Positions 8,964 to 17,653 of a DNA stretch of 64,000 nucleotides are shown in pieces. The translations under genes and the position numbers were made by a program. This DNA is from Verrucomicrobiota bacterium (GTDB lineage Bacteria; Verrucomicrobiota; Verrucomicrobiia; Opitutales; UBA953): the NCBI GenBank assembly GCA_015061905.1, contig SUVQ01000010.1:1-64000 (forward strand). The letters run 5' to 3'. Position 1 is the stretch's first letter, and each line of letters opens with the position of its first letter. The notes beneath the pieces are model-generated. The model made no database searches. It worked only from the letters and a program-made list of their open reading frames with translations, and was not told where the DNA came from.

Positions 8964-10328
8964 ATGAGCGAAAACAATTCGCAGACACCGCAAACTCCGA
9001 AATTCAGACCGAAGTTTAATAAATTCGGGAAAAATAATAAAAAAAACTTTCGCGGGAACGCGGGTGCAAATCCGCAGAATCCGAAAGGGAAGAAGCCTTT
9101 CGGCAAGCCCGGCGGAAAAATACCGCGCCCGCCGCAGGCTCCGAAAAAGCCGAACGGCGTAGCCGGAAATCCGCCGGCTCCGAAACCGAAAATCCTCAAT
9201 CCGGACCTGCCGATTGAGGATTTCGCCGCCGCCGGCGTGCTCGTCGTGGACGAACACAGCAACGGAATGCTACGCTCGCCGGCACGTTGCGGAAAATCTT
9301 ACCCGACGGATGTTTTTGTCGGAAAAGATTTGATAAAGCGCTTCAAAATGAAGACGGGCAGTTGGATTGAAGGCAAGGCACAACGCAATGTCGGCGCAGC
9401 GGAATCGAAACTCGCTTACGTTGACGGAATCGACGGCGTCAATCCCAACGAACGGCATCGCCGCCCGCAATTCCAGCAGCTAACCAGTATTGCTCCGGAC
9501 AAACAACTGCGCCTCGAAACCAAGGACGGACGCATGACTACGCGCGTGATCGATTTGTTTTGTCCGGTCGGAAAAGGGCAACGCGGGCTCATCGTCGCTC
9601 CGCCGCGCACGGGGAAAACAACTTTGCTCAAGGACATCGCCGCCGGCGTTCTCGAAAATTATCCCGAGTGCAAAGTGATTGTCTTGCTCGTTGACGAACG
9701 CCCCGAAGAAGTTACGGATTTCAAACGTGATTTGCCCGCCGCAGAAATTTACGCATCGTCGAACGACGAAGATGCGAAAAACCATGTTGCCGTGGCGGAA
9801 CTTTGCATTGAGCGTTCCCGCCGCTTGGTAGAAACCGGGCACGACGTCGTGTTGCTGGTGGATTCGATCACACGCCTGACGCGCGCTTACAACAACGCGA
9901 AAACGGGTTCCGGGCGCACGATGACGGGCGGTTTGGATTCCCGCGCAATGGAAAAACCGCGGCAAATATTTTCTTCCGCCCGCAATACGGAAGAAGCCGG
10001 AAGCCTGACGATTATCGCTTCGGCGCTGATTCAAACCGGCTCTAAAATGGACGATTTGATTTTTGAAGAATTTAAAGGCACGGGAAATATGGAAATGGTG
10101 CTCGACCGGAAAGTCGCCGAATTGCGTATTTGGCCCGCCTTTAATCTTGCCGCGTCGGGAACGCGGAAAGAAGAACTGATTTTGTCTCCGGACGCGCTTG
10201 AAGCGGCTTCGTTTCTCCGCCGTGCCATGGTGGGCGGAAAAATTGAAGACGTCGCCGAAGCGATGATTGAGCGCCTGAAAAAAACAAAAACGAACGCGGA
10301 ATTTATTCGACTAATTTGTGCAAATTAG
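8964..10328 (+). CDS. rho: Transcription termination factor Rho
   Basis: Rho, 454 residues from ATG 8964. It is a hexameric RNA-dependent ATPase that ends transcription at non-intrinsic sites. The first ~75 residues are a low-complexity tail rich in Asn, Lys, Pro and Gly, an N-terminal extension of a type seen in several phyla. The RNA-binding cold-shock-like domain spans about 85-170. Walker A APPRTGKTTLL is near 212-222 and LLVDERPEEVTD near 241-252. The C-terminal R-loop and arginine finger regions are intact. ATG 8964 starts the basic tail. Confidence 0.97.
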   Translation: MSENNSQTPQTPKFRPKFNKFGKNNKKNFRGNAGANPQNPKGKKPFGKPGGKIPRPPQAPKKPNGVAGNPPAPKPKILNPDLPIEDFAAAGVLVVDEHSNGMLRSPARCGKSYPTDVFVGKDLIKRFKMKTGSWIEGKAQRNVGAAESKLAYVDGIDGVNPNERHRRPQFQQLTSIAPDKQLRLETKDGRMTTRVIDLFCPVGKGQRGLIVAPPRTGKTTLLKDIAAGVLENYPECKVIVLLVDERPEEVTDFKRDLPAAEIYASSNDEDAKNHVAVAELCIERSRRLVETGHDVVLLVDSITRLTRAYNNAKTGSGRTMTGGLDSRAMEKPRQIFSSARNTEEAGSLTIIASALIQTGSKMDDLIFEEFKGTGNMEMVLDRKVAELRIWPAFNLAASGTRKEELILSPDALEAASFLRRAMVGGKIEDVAEAMIERLKKTKTNAEFIRLICAN

Positions 10329-10370
10329 AGAGAATCTCAAAACCTCTTTTATATATAGAAACTGATTCAA

Positions 10371-12152
10371 ATGCATAATTTTGCAGATCAATGTTTGGAC
10401 ATGGCTCGCGTGATTTTGAGCCATAATATTGAAGCCATCAATGCAGATGGTTCTATCGAGCCGGCACCGGGCGAACTCGGCCGCTCCGATGAAGCGGGGC
10501 ATGCGGCACTCGCACTCGGCGAGTTTTATCGGGCGACGCAGGAAACCCGCATCGGGCAAAAAGATATTGTGGAGCTCGTTGCACGTTGCGTATCTTCTCA
10601 GCTTCGCCAGGAAACGGAATCCGAAAACGGGCTCGCATACGCGGCACTCGGCGTGCTTTCTTTCGGTCCGTCAAAGGAGCGCAATGCTCCGTGGGCGCAT
10701 TTGGACGAAACTACCCGCGATTTGATGGACAAGCGCTTGCTTGTGCGTTCCGACTACAACGACCATCGTCAGGCATTCAATGTCGGCAAGGCGGTAACGC
10801 GTTTTTCTCTCGGGCTTTCCAAAAAAGACGAAACCGGACGCCTCATCGAACGTTTCATTGACCGGATTAAAAGCAACAGCACGGGCGGATTTTGCGACGA
10901 TGTCCCGCGCACGCCGGAAAACCTCGGCGTTCTCGGAGGTTGCTTCGATTTGCACGGCGTAATGCAATACGTTTTCATCCGCCAATCGTTGCAACTTCAC
11001 TCAAACATTCACCTGCGGGAACGCAAACTCCCGACGCTTCGCACTTACGCGGAAAAATATTTGAAAATGCTGCCGGACATCGTCCGCGCAGACGGGCTCG
11101 GCTGGTGCACGGGCGCGGGAACGGGAGCTTACGGGCAAATGCACTTGATAAGCCTCGTGCTTCAATCCATGCGCGACGGCTGGATTACGAGCGACAAAAT
11201 GCCGCTTTACAAAGACTTGCTCCGCAAATTGTTCCTCTTCTTCTTCATGACGTATATCGATCAGGAACAGGGTGTTTTGGTTATTCGCGACGGCGAGCGC
11301 GACACGGATGCCGCGCACACGACGCGCGTCGCCAACTTCGATGCCGCGCGCTATCTTTGCCAATGGTCCCGCCTCGCAAAGACCGTCGGCGGCGCGCTCG
11401 ATGACGGAAAACCCGTTCCCGCAGTTGCGAAACCGAGCTGCCGCATCATTACGTTTGACCGCGCTTCCCGCAAAGAACAGGGCTTGTGCGTTTACCGGAA
11501 TCCGGAAAACGGTCTGCACGTCCAGATTCCGTTGGTTTCGGGCGGAGCGAGCGGCGATTCCGATGCGCTTGCGTTCCCGCACATGCCGGGCGTTTTTGAT
11601 GCGCCGGTCGGTCGTTACGTTCCCGCGTTTGTGCCGGAATGGACAATCGGAGAAAACACGTTTACTCCGTCGTTTTACGGCAAAAATATCGCCGTCGGGC
11701 TCGGCATGAAAAACGCCTTCCGCTTCACTTACGAACAGCCGGAACTCATTACGAAGGAAGAAAAAATCGTTCCCGGTGTCGGGTCCTGCCGTGTTGAGTG
11801 GGAGTTCCTCGGCGGGAAAATGACGGTGCGCTACACGCTTCAGGTGAAGCAACCGGCTCAGCTTTCTTCCATGCGCTTTGTTATGCCGATTGCGGCGGCG
11901 CACAGCCGTTATCATTTAGCGACTTCGTTCCGCCTCGGCGAAAAAAGCTTCGGTTGCACGGTGCCGAAAGATGATTTCCAAGGCGCGTGGCTCGATTACG
12001 AGAACGTATCGGAAGATCCGGAACAGCGCACACGCTACGGGAAAGTTTATTATTACCAGACGTTTGAGCGTTCGGAGCCGATGCGCCTGCGTCCGGGGAT
12101 GCCGTATCGCATCGAAATTTCCTTCGAGCCGGATATTGCAACGCTCGGGTAA
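10371..12152 (+). CDS. Conserved-looking protein of unknown function, 593 aa
   Basis: I do not recognise this protein. It has no signal peptide or membrane segment. The first ~370 residues look alpha-helical, with repeated Trp, Gly and His positions such as GLGWCTGAGTGAYGQMH near 245-260, as in alpha/alpha-toroid carbohydrate-active proteins. The C-terminal ~200 residues look beta-rich (for example CRVEWEFLGGKMTVRYTL), as in beta-sandwich tails of polysaccharide lyases and heparinase-like enzymes. That fold idea is inference only. It lies 42 bp after rho and ends at a strong terminator. Confidence 0.7.
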   Translation: MHNFADQCLDMARVILSHNIEAINADGSIEPAPGELGRSDEAGHAALALGEFYRATQETRIGQKDIVELVARCVSSQLRQETESENGLAYAALGVLSFGPSKERNAPWAHLDETTRDLMDKRLLVRSDYNDHRQAFNVGKAVTRFSLGLSKKDETGRLIERFIDRIKSNSTGGFCDDVPRTPENLGVLGGCFDLHGVMQYVFIRQSLQLHSNIHLRERKLPTLRTYAEKYLKMLPDIVRADGLGWCTGAGTGAYGQMHLISLVLQSMRDGWITSDKMPLYKDLLRKLFLFFFMTYIDQEQGVLVIRDGERDTDAAHTTRVANFDAARYLCQWSRLAKTVGGALDDGKPVPAVAKPSCRIITFDRASRKEQGLCVYRNPENGLHVQIPLVSGGASGDSDALAFPHMPGVFDAPVGRYVPAFVPEWTIGENTFTPSFYGKNIAVGLGMKNAFRFTYEQPELITKEEKIVPGVGSCRVEWEFLGGKMTVRYTLQVKQPAQLSSMRFVMPIAAAHSRYHLATSFRLGEKSFGCTVPKDDFQGAWLDYENVSEDPEQRTRYGKVYYYQTFERSEPMRLRPGMPYRIEISFEPDIATLG

Positions 12153-12172
12153 TTTCCCGTCGGGAAAATCCG

Positions 12173-12214
12173 AAAAAAAAAGAGAGTCGCTTCAGAATGC
12201 GGCTCTCTTTTTTT
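12173..12214. terminator. Bidirectional terminator, 12.2 kb
   Basis: An A run, then AGAGAG with TCGC, an 8-nt loop, GCGG, CTCTCT and a T run. It lies between the convergent 593-aa gene and the U32-like pair and serves both strands. Confidence 0.85.
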
Positions 12215-12276
12215 GTGAAACCGGGACCTCTAAGCTCTCAGCCCTCAACTCGCATCAATTCCCTCAAAATTCAAAA

Positions 12277-13395
12277 CTAATCGTATTTGCGTTTAACAAA
12301 AGGCGCGAGCCCGGAGGGCAGGACGGGAACGGGTTCTTTCACTTTCGTGATGAGCGACGAAGCAATGAGCCCGAAGTAATGCCAATGCTCCGGCTTTGCC
12401 GAAAAAAGCCATTTCAGGGCTGACCAGAAGAACGAAATCTCGCTACGCAGTGTTTCCGCCTGAATGCGGAAACGCCTGAACCCGAGCGCGTAAACGGCGG
12501 CAAGTTCTTCTCTTGAAAGCAAGGCGGCGTGCGGCGCATCGGGCGCGGAGGAAACGGAGACATCTTCGCACTTGGCTTCGGCGAGAAGCTGGTGGCGTTC
12601 CCGCAGCGCTTGCGCGTCCCAGGGGTTTTTCCGGATTTTTGAAAGAGCTTCGAGGTGGCGTGCGCGGCAGGGACATTTGCGCAGGCAGGAATCGTTGACC
12701 GTAATTTCAAATTTTTCCGCGCCGACACTTTCTGCGAGCTTCTTTAGAAGAGCGAGGTCGGAGATGTCGTCCGGATGAACGGCGACGACGGAAAAACGTT
12801 TTGCCGCTTCAATGTAGTAGTCCGCGTTCCCGCCGCCGTTTTCCGCGATGACTTTATTGACGTCGGCGCGCAGGGCGAGGGCGGGGAATTTTTGTCGAAT
12901 GTGATTCGCCAAGCGTTCGGATGCGACGGAAACGTGGTTGCCCGGCATCTGTGTCGCGTAGTTTAAGAGCGTGTTCCCGATGGCATCGCCGAGCATTTCT
13001 TCCGAGATATACGGATTGTCGAGGCGCAGGACAAATCGTGTCGGCTTCGCGGCAAGTTTTTTGAGCGTGGCGGCAATATCGCCGGGCGGAATGAGGGTGC
13101 GCGACTGAAACCAATCGAGTGTCCACGCGCAGGGCGGCGCGCCGTGCGTTTCCGCGATGAGATGCGGTTTGGCGAAATTTTCCCGAATGAAATCGCAGAG
13201 CACGCTACGTGCCTGATCATAAAGAAAAACGCCGCCGATATTCCAGCGAGCCTCGGGAAAATCCGTATCGGCAAGCACGGCGAGCTTGTTTTCCTGCGCG
13301 GCGGGAGAGATCAGCGTGAACGGCACCTGCGTTCCCGTTCCCGTCGCGGTGGGGGAAAGAGAAATGAAATTGGTCGGAGTGGAAATATTGCTCAT
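12277..13395 (-). CDS. U32-peptidase-like TIM-barrel protein, paralogue 2
   Basis: A 372-residue cytoplasmic protein paralogous to its upstream neighbour. Shared landmarks are ENGGGNADYY, VAVHPDD and a cysteine cluster VNDSCLRKCPCRARH in the second half, which resemble the NxxCxxxCxxRxxH pattern in the peptidase U32 superfamily (Fe-S-dependent hydroxylases, RlhA-like proteins and relatives). Its first ~40 residues and its tail are unlike the paralogue. Two genes in tandem suggest a heteromeric pair, as in UbiU-UbiV, but the substrate is unknown. Start ATG 13395 is 29 bp after the partner's stop. Confidence 0.65.
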   Translation of the reverse strand: MSNISTPTNFISLSPTATGTGTQVPFTLISPAAQENKLAVLADTDFPEARWNIGGVFLYDQARSVLCDFIRENFAKPHLIAETHGAPPCAWTLDWFQSRTLIPPGDIAATLKKLAAKPTRFVLRLDNPYISEEMLGDAIGNTLLNYATQMPGNHVSVASERLANHIRQKFPALALRADVNKVIAENGGGNADYYIEAAKRFSVVAVHPDDISDLALLKKLAESVGAEKFEITVNDSCLRKCPCRARHLEALSKIRKNPWDAQALRERHQLLAEAKCEDVSVSSAPDAPHAALLSREELAAVYALGFRRFRIQAETLRSEISFFWSALKWLFSAKPEHWHYFGLIASSLITKVKEPVPVLPSGLAPFVKRKYD

Positions 13396-13424
13396 CGGAT
13401 TAAAGAAAAATAAACGCGGATTCC

Positions 13425-14399
13425 TCAGACGGCGGGATTGAGCGTGGAAGTGGCTTCAAGGAACTGAAGTTTGAGGCGTTGCAAAAGATTTTCGCCGGGA
13501 GCGTCTTCGCGCAAGGCGAGGCGAAGCAAATCATAGAGAACGCCGGCTCCGTTGAGCATTCCGCGCCCCTGAACCTTAAATTTTCTGAAGCCGAGGTCGT
13601 AAAGCCGCTTGATTTCGTCTCGGGTGAGAGCGGCGCAGTTGCGCTCGGGATCGCCGACGAGCACGTTTAAATCGGAGCAACCGTTGTTTTTCCAGCGTTC
13701 GTCGAATTTTTGATCAACGTGACCGAAATAGTTTAACGCGAGGCTGGAAAGATATTTGTAATGCCACGGGCGGATTTTGCAACCGCGGATGCAATATTCG
13801 TTGACGAGGATTTCGTAGCGGTCTTTGTCTTCGAGCCGTGCGAGCATTTCGAAGTTGGTCGAATCATCCGGGTGAACCATCACTTTATCGAAACGCTCGG
13901 CGAGCTTGCGGTAATAATCGGCGTTCCCGCGTCCGTTTTCGACGGTAACTTTCAAAATGGAAGAGACGCGTTTGAGCTTGGGGTAATTTTTCCCGACGTG
14001 TTCGAAAAGGGCATCGGAAGCGCAAATAACCGCATTGTTTCCGGTCGGGTTTTGTTTGTCAAAAAAGGTCAGAAGCGCGTTCCCGGTCGGATCTTCGAGG
14101 TGTTCTTCCTTGAGAAGGTGATTGGTGAATGTGAGGTCGACGGCGATTCCCCGTTTTGCGTAGGCGAGCCCGGCGTCGCGCATTTGCTCGGCGGTGCAGG
14201 CGGCACGCGGCAAAACGCGTCCGCTGTTCCAAAGGAAAAGCGGCGAACCGTGCACGAGTTTGAGTATTTTTATTCCGGTGGTTTGCAGGAAAAAGTCGTG
14301 AAAAAGCAGGAGTTCGCGGTCGTTGACAAAAGCTCCGGAAACGTCCCAAAAGGCATCGGGCCAAAGCGGATTTACAAAAGAGGAATTTTGGGAAAGCAT
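13425..14399 (-). CDS. U32-peptidase-like TIM-barrel protein, paralogue 1
   Basis: A 324-residue protein, the first gene of the tandem pair. It shares ENGRGNADYY, VMVHPDD and VNEYCIRGCKIRPWHY with the downstream gene, and both end the barrel with an FRKFKVQGR or FRRFRIQAE strand. The cysteine arrangement suggests a metal or Fe-S site, by analogy with U32-type proteins. No signal peptide. It is divergent from the ExbD-like gene across 138 bp. The family link is from motif resemblance only. Confidence 0.65.
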   Translation of the reverse strand: MLSQNSSFVNPLWPDAFWDVSGAFVNDRELLLFHDFFLQTTGIKILKLVHGSPLFLWNSGRVLPRAACTAEQMRDAGLAYAKRGIAVDLTFTNHLLKEEHLEDPTGNALLTFFDKQNPTGNNAVICASDALFEHVGKNYPKLKRVSSILKVTVENGRGNADYYRKLAERFDKVMVHPDDSTNFEMLARLEDKDRYEILVNEYCIRGCKIRPWHYKYLSSLALNYFGHVDQKFDERWKNNGCSDLNVLVGDPERNCAALTRDEIKRLYDLGFRKFKVQGRGMLNGAGVLYDLLRLALREDAPGENLLQRLKLQFLEATSTLNPAV

Positions 14400-14537
14400 A
14401 TCGTTGTATTAGTTCGGAAAGATACACGAGAACGCGCGTTCCCGCAAAGTTTTTTCATTGGAGAAATCCGTGAAAAATCATTTTCCGAAATTCTGTAAAA
14501 ATCCGCCCTCGACAGTTTAGCGCGGAGCATTCACAAT

Positions 14538-15074
14538 ATGCGTCAAGACATGCTAAACCTTTCAAGCAGTTTGTTTCAGCTCCGGAAACGCCTTCACGAC
14601 AAGTTGGAAGCACGCCTTGAGGCGGTTCCGCTTTTCAATGTTCTTCTTATCGCCGTGTTGTTTACGCTGACGAGTTCCCGCTTTGTTTTCGCGCCCGGCT
14701 TGCCGTTAGGCTTGGAGGGAGACGGAACGGGCGGATTTTCAAAAACCGTTTCCGGTGGCGTTCCCGAGCTGGTTTTACCGGAAACGCAAACCGTTTTGCC
14801 GGGCGTTGAAACCTCATTCGTTCTGACTGTAAAGAGCGACTCCATGTTTGTCTTCGACGGGCACATTTACGAAAGTCTGGAAGACGTTTTTTCCGAGAAA
14901 AATCTTCGCTTGCTCGATGCGGACGTCCGCGGCGGAATTTTGCTGGTAAAATTAGATCGCGCCGTGAGCGTGCAGGGGCTTTTTAAAATTGCCGAACTCG
15001 CAGGGAAGGTCGGCTTCGCATCGTTGCAAATTGCGGGAGAATCCCCTTCGTATCGTCCTGCGAACATCCGATAG
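14538..15074 (+). CDS. ExbD/TolR-like protein
   Basis: A 178-residue protein with a cytoplasmic N-terminus, one membrane segment near residues 30-48 (FNVLLIAVLFTLTSS), and a periplasmic domain with the beta-alpha pattern of ExbD/TolR, which use the proton gradient to energise outer-membrane transport or envelope integrity. There is no ExbB/TolQ partner or TonB beside it, so it is an orphan here. A second ATG 15 bp downstream is an alternative start. The usual ExbD Asp in the membrane segment is not evident, so the role is uncertain. Confidence 0.6.
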   Translation: MRQDMLNLSSSLFQLRKRLHDKLEARLEAVPLFNVLLIAVLFTLTSSRFVFAPGLPLGLEGDGTGGFSKTVSGGVPELVLPETQTVLPGVETSFVLTVKSDSMFVFDGHIYESLEDVFSEKNLRLLDADVRGGILLVKLDRAVSVQGLFKIAELAGKVGFASLQIAGESPSYRPANIR

Positions 15075-15087
15075 TCCGAAAAAAAAT

Positions 15088-15729
15088 ATGACTTCAATGA
15101 ATCCCGTCGGCGTTGCGCTTTTTTGCGTGGTGGCACTTTGGCTGGCGCGGATGTGGATTCGCGAAGCAAGAGAAAATCCGGACGCGAAAGCCTTGCCGGG
15201 GGCGACGCCTTGTCCGTGGCTCGCCGTCGTTATTGCCGTCGCGGGAACGCTTGTTTTGCTTGCGTTGGAAACGTGGGGCGAAATTCGTTTGGGAATTTCT
15301 GCCGATCAAAAAGATGTTTCCTGGCTCGCGCTCCCGATGTTTATCGCGGCGGCGTTTACGGAGGAAGTGATTTTTCGCGGATACTTGGTGGCGGAAAAAC
15401 GCGGGAACGCGGCACGGTGGGCGAGTATTGTTTTGTTTTCGCTGATTTTTGCTCTGATGCACGACCATTTGTGGAGCTTTGAAATGCCGGAAAATCGCTC
15501 GGCGGGAACGCTCGCCGCGATTCGCGACGGCTTCTCCCTGAATTTTACGCTGAAGGGATTTTTCTCGACCGGATTTATTTTTGTCGGCGCACTTTGGTTT
15601 TATTTTGTGCGCTTTTTCAAATGGAACCCGAACGCGTCTTTGCTGGCTCCCGTCGCGGCGCACATGGCGAAAAATCTTGCCGTTTTTCTCATCAAATTGG
15701 CGCAGGGACACGTTACGTCGATTCTCTGA
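15088..15729 (+). CDS. CPBP family intramembrane metalloprotease
   Basis: A 213-residue membrane protein with about six hydrophobic segments and the CPBP (Abi/CAAX-protease-like) motifs: EEVIFRG near residues 92-98, FALMHDH near 124-130 and a later AHMAKN. The Glu-Glu and His residues form the predicted metal site. Such proteins process prenylated or membrane peptides and are often linked to bacteriocin self-immunity. Here the neighbours are housekeeping genes. ATG 15088 is chosen because the longer open frame overlaps the ExbD-like gene. Confidence 0.82.
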   Translation: MTSMNPVGVALFCVVALWLARMWIREARENPDAKALPGATPCPWLAVVIAVAGTLVLLALETWGEIRLGISADQKDVSWLALPMFIAAAFTEEVIFRGYLVAEKRGNAARWASIVLFSLIFALMHDHLWSFEMPENRSAGTLAAIRDGFSLNFTLKGFFSTGFIFVGALWFYFVRFFKWNPNASLLAPVAAHMAKNLAVFLIKLAQGHVTSIL

Positions 15730-15750
15730 TTTTTTTTTCAAATTTTTCAA

Positions 15751-16203
15751 ATGCAGCTCGAATGGATTCATTGTTTAAGCGGACGTCGCGGCGTGATTTC
15801 GACTTTTCCCGCCGAAATGCTTGCCGAAAAGGGCGCGCCGGGCGTGGCATTTCGACGTTCGGGAACGGGCATTAAAATTTCGCCGGATTTTCGTGCAAAA
15901 AATATTTTCGTGGTCGCGTCCGTTTTCCTTGATCCGGGCGTTCCCGCCTTTCTGCGCATGGGAAAAATCCTTCTCGCGCTTTGTGTTACAGACGGAAAAG
16001 ACAGCACTTGGACGGCGCATTACCGCTTTCCGCTGTGGACGCTTTTTGAACCGGAAACATTTGAGCCGATTGCGACCGTGCGCACGCCCGCCGAAATCGC
16101 GGGAACGCTGAAAAGCAAAAAATTGAAACCGGAAGATTGCCTCGCCGCGCCTTACGGCTTGACGATGACAATTCCTTTGCCGCAAATTTTTGATCTCTTC
16201 TGA
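15751..16203 (+). CDS. Hypothetical protein, 150 aa
   Basis: Not recognised. A soluble protein without signal peptide or membrane segment, with alternating beta-like stretches (KNIFVVASVFLDPGVPAF, then FEPIATVRTPAEIAGTL). It lies between the CPBP protease gene and rpe, with gaps of 21 and 38 bp, all on the plus strand, so it is probably co-transcribed with them. Two octamer copies fall in it and the frame is uninterrupted. Confidence 0.6.
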   Translation: MQLEWIHCLSGRRGVISTFPAEMLAEKGAPGVAFRRSGTGIKISPDFRAKNIFVVASVFLDPGVPAFLRMGKILLALCVTDGKDSTWTAHYRFPLWTLFEPETFEPIATVRTPAEIAGTLKSKKLKPEDCLAAPYGLTMTIPLPQIFDLF

Positions 16204-16241
16204 TTCTTTTTTTTGAAAAAAAATTGAAAACAACCGCATTT

Positions 16242-16919
16242 ATGAATGACAAAAACAGCCGAACTTTGAAGAAAATTCTCTCCCCGTCCATTCTCGCCGC
16301 AGACCACGCCGCGCTTGCCGACGGGCTCAAAATCGTGCAGGACAACGCTCTCGAGTGGATTCACCTCGATATTATGGACGGAAATTTCGTGCCGAACATT
16401 TCTTTCGGTCCCGGCGTCGTTAAAGCTCTGCGTTCCCGCGACGACAAATTGTTTTTCGATACGCACCTGATGTTGGCGCGTCCGGATAAATACATCGAAA
16501 AATTCGCGGAAGCCGGCGCGGATTTAATCACCGTTCACGTCGAGCCGGATTATCCGAAAGCGGAAACGCTACGCCGCATTCGCGAGCTGGGAAAACAAGC
16601 CGGAATTTCACTTAATCCGGATACGCCCGCCGAAGCGCTTTTACCGTATTTGGACAGCGTGGACCTCGTTCTCGTGATGTCCGTTTTTCCCGGGTTCGGC
16701 GGGCAAAAATTCATCGCCGATGTTTTGCCGAAAATTGAAAAACTCGCCCGTTGGCGCGCCGAACGCGGCGGGAGCTGGCGCATCGAAGTGGACGGCGGAG
16801 TAGATTCGACAACGGCTCCGCTTTGCCTTGCCGCCGGAGCGGATACGCTTGTAGCGGGAACGGCGTTTTTTAAAGCTCCGGACAAAGCTGCGTTTATTCG
16901 TCTTTGCCAAGGAGAATAA
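16242..16919 (+). CDS. rpe: Ribulose-phosphate 3-epimerase
   Basis: Rpe, 225 residues, interconverts ribulose-5-phosphate and xylulose-5-phosphate in the pentose phosphate pathway. It shows the TIM-barrel signatures ILAADHAAL, WIHLDIMDGNFVPNISFGP, TVHVEPD, LVLVMSVFPGFGGQKFI and IEVDGGVD, with metal and catalytic Asp/His residues in place. ATG 16242 is preferred over an upstream in-frame TTG at 16224. Its product feeds transketolase, encoded 14 kb away. Confidence 0.97.
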   Translation: MNDKNSRTLKKILSPSILAADHAALADGLKIVQDNALEWIHLDIMDGNFVPNISFGPGVVKALRSRDDKLFFDTHLMLARPDKYIEKFAEAGADLITVHVEPDYPKAETLRRIRELGKQAGISLNPDTPAEALLPYLDSVDLVLVMSVFPGFGGQKFIADVLPKIEKLARWRAERGGSWRIEVDGGVDSTTAPLCLAAGADTLVAGTAFFKAPDKAAFIRLCQGE

Positions 16920-16980
16920 ATGCTATTAAATTTTTCTTAGAAACTCTCACAAACGATTATCACATCTGATTAAAAATCCT

Positions 16981-17553
16981 ATGAAACACCCGAAAATCCT
17001 CCTCGGCGCATTGTTCGCCGCCGCTGTTTTCCCGTTCGTTGCGTGCACTTCCACGCAAACGGCGGCAACGTCCACGCAGTATCGTCCGGAAAATCCGGCT
17101 CCGGTCGAAATCGTTGAACCGCTCTCCGAATTTCTCCAAGACACCGACGAAGCGTTCCGCGCACGCGCGAGTGCCGAAGCAATGAGCGCAATGGCGGCTC
17201 AAAAATCTGCAGAAATGAACGCGAAAGTTTCGCTCGCCGGAAAAATCACCACAGCGATTGATTCTATGGCAAAGTCCGACGTTGCCACGGCGCAGGACGA
17301 TGCGGCGATTACGACGCAGATGAATTTCCGCGAACTCGCCAAAGCGCACGTTGACCAAACGCTGACGAATATTCGCCTTTTGGGACAAAAAACCTTCCGC
17401 GATCCCGTTGACGGTCGCTACATTGTTTACGTCGCCATCGAAATCGACAAAAAAGCCGTTGCCGACGCGCTTGCCAACAAAGTTTCGCAAACAACTCCGG
17501 AACAAAAAGCAAAGCTGAAAGCGAACTTGGAAGCGGCTTTTGCCGAAAAATAA
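16981..17553 (+). CDS. LPP20-like outer-membrane lipoprotein
   Basis: A 190-residue lipoprotein with a signal peptide and a lipobox ending in FVAC near residue 22. The mature part is a helical region rich in Ala and Met followed by RYIVYVAIEIDKKAV, typical of the LPP20 fold. Such proteins sit at the outer membrane, and functions vary. It is followed by its own hairpin terminator (17588-17642), so the next operon may be separate or fed by read-through. The downstream protein has an N-terminal domain of a related type, suggesting a shared envelope role. Confidence 0.75.
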   Translation: MKHPKILLGALFAAAVFPFVACTSTQTAATSTQYRPENPAPVEIVEPLSEFLQDTDEAFRARASAEAMSAMAAQKSAEMNAKVSLAGKITTAIDSMAKSDVATAQDDAAITTQMNFRELAKAHVDQTLTNIRLLGQKTFRDPVDGRYIVYVAIEIDKKAVADALANKVSQTTPEQKAKLKANLEAAFAEK

Positions 17554-17587
17554 TTTCGTCGGCAAAACGAATTTACGACGTAAAGAA

Positions 17588-17642
17588 ATTCGGCAACGGT
17601 TCCGGCGGGAACGCAAGAACGGTTGCCGAATCCTCGTTTTTT
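17588..17642 (+). terminator. Terminator after LPP20-like gene
   Basis: ATTCGGCAAC and GTTGCCGAAT form a 10-bp stem flanking a 24-nt interior that contains an octamer copy, followed after 4 nt by six Ts. It separates the lipoprotein gene from the DUF4384 operon. Confidence 0.75.
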
Positions 17643-17653
17643 AAGAAGTGAAA

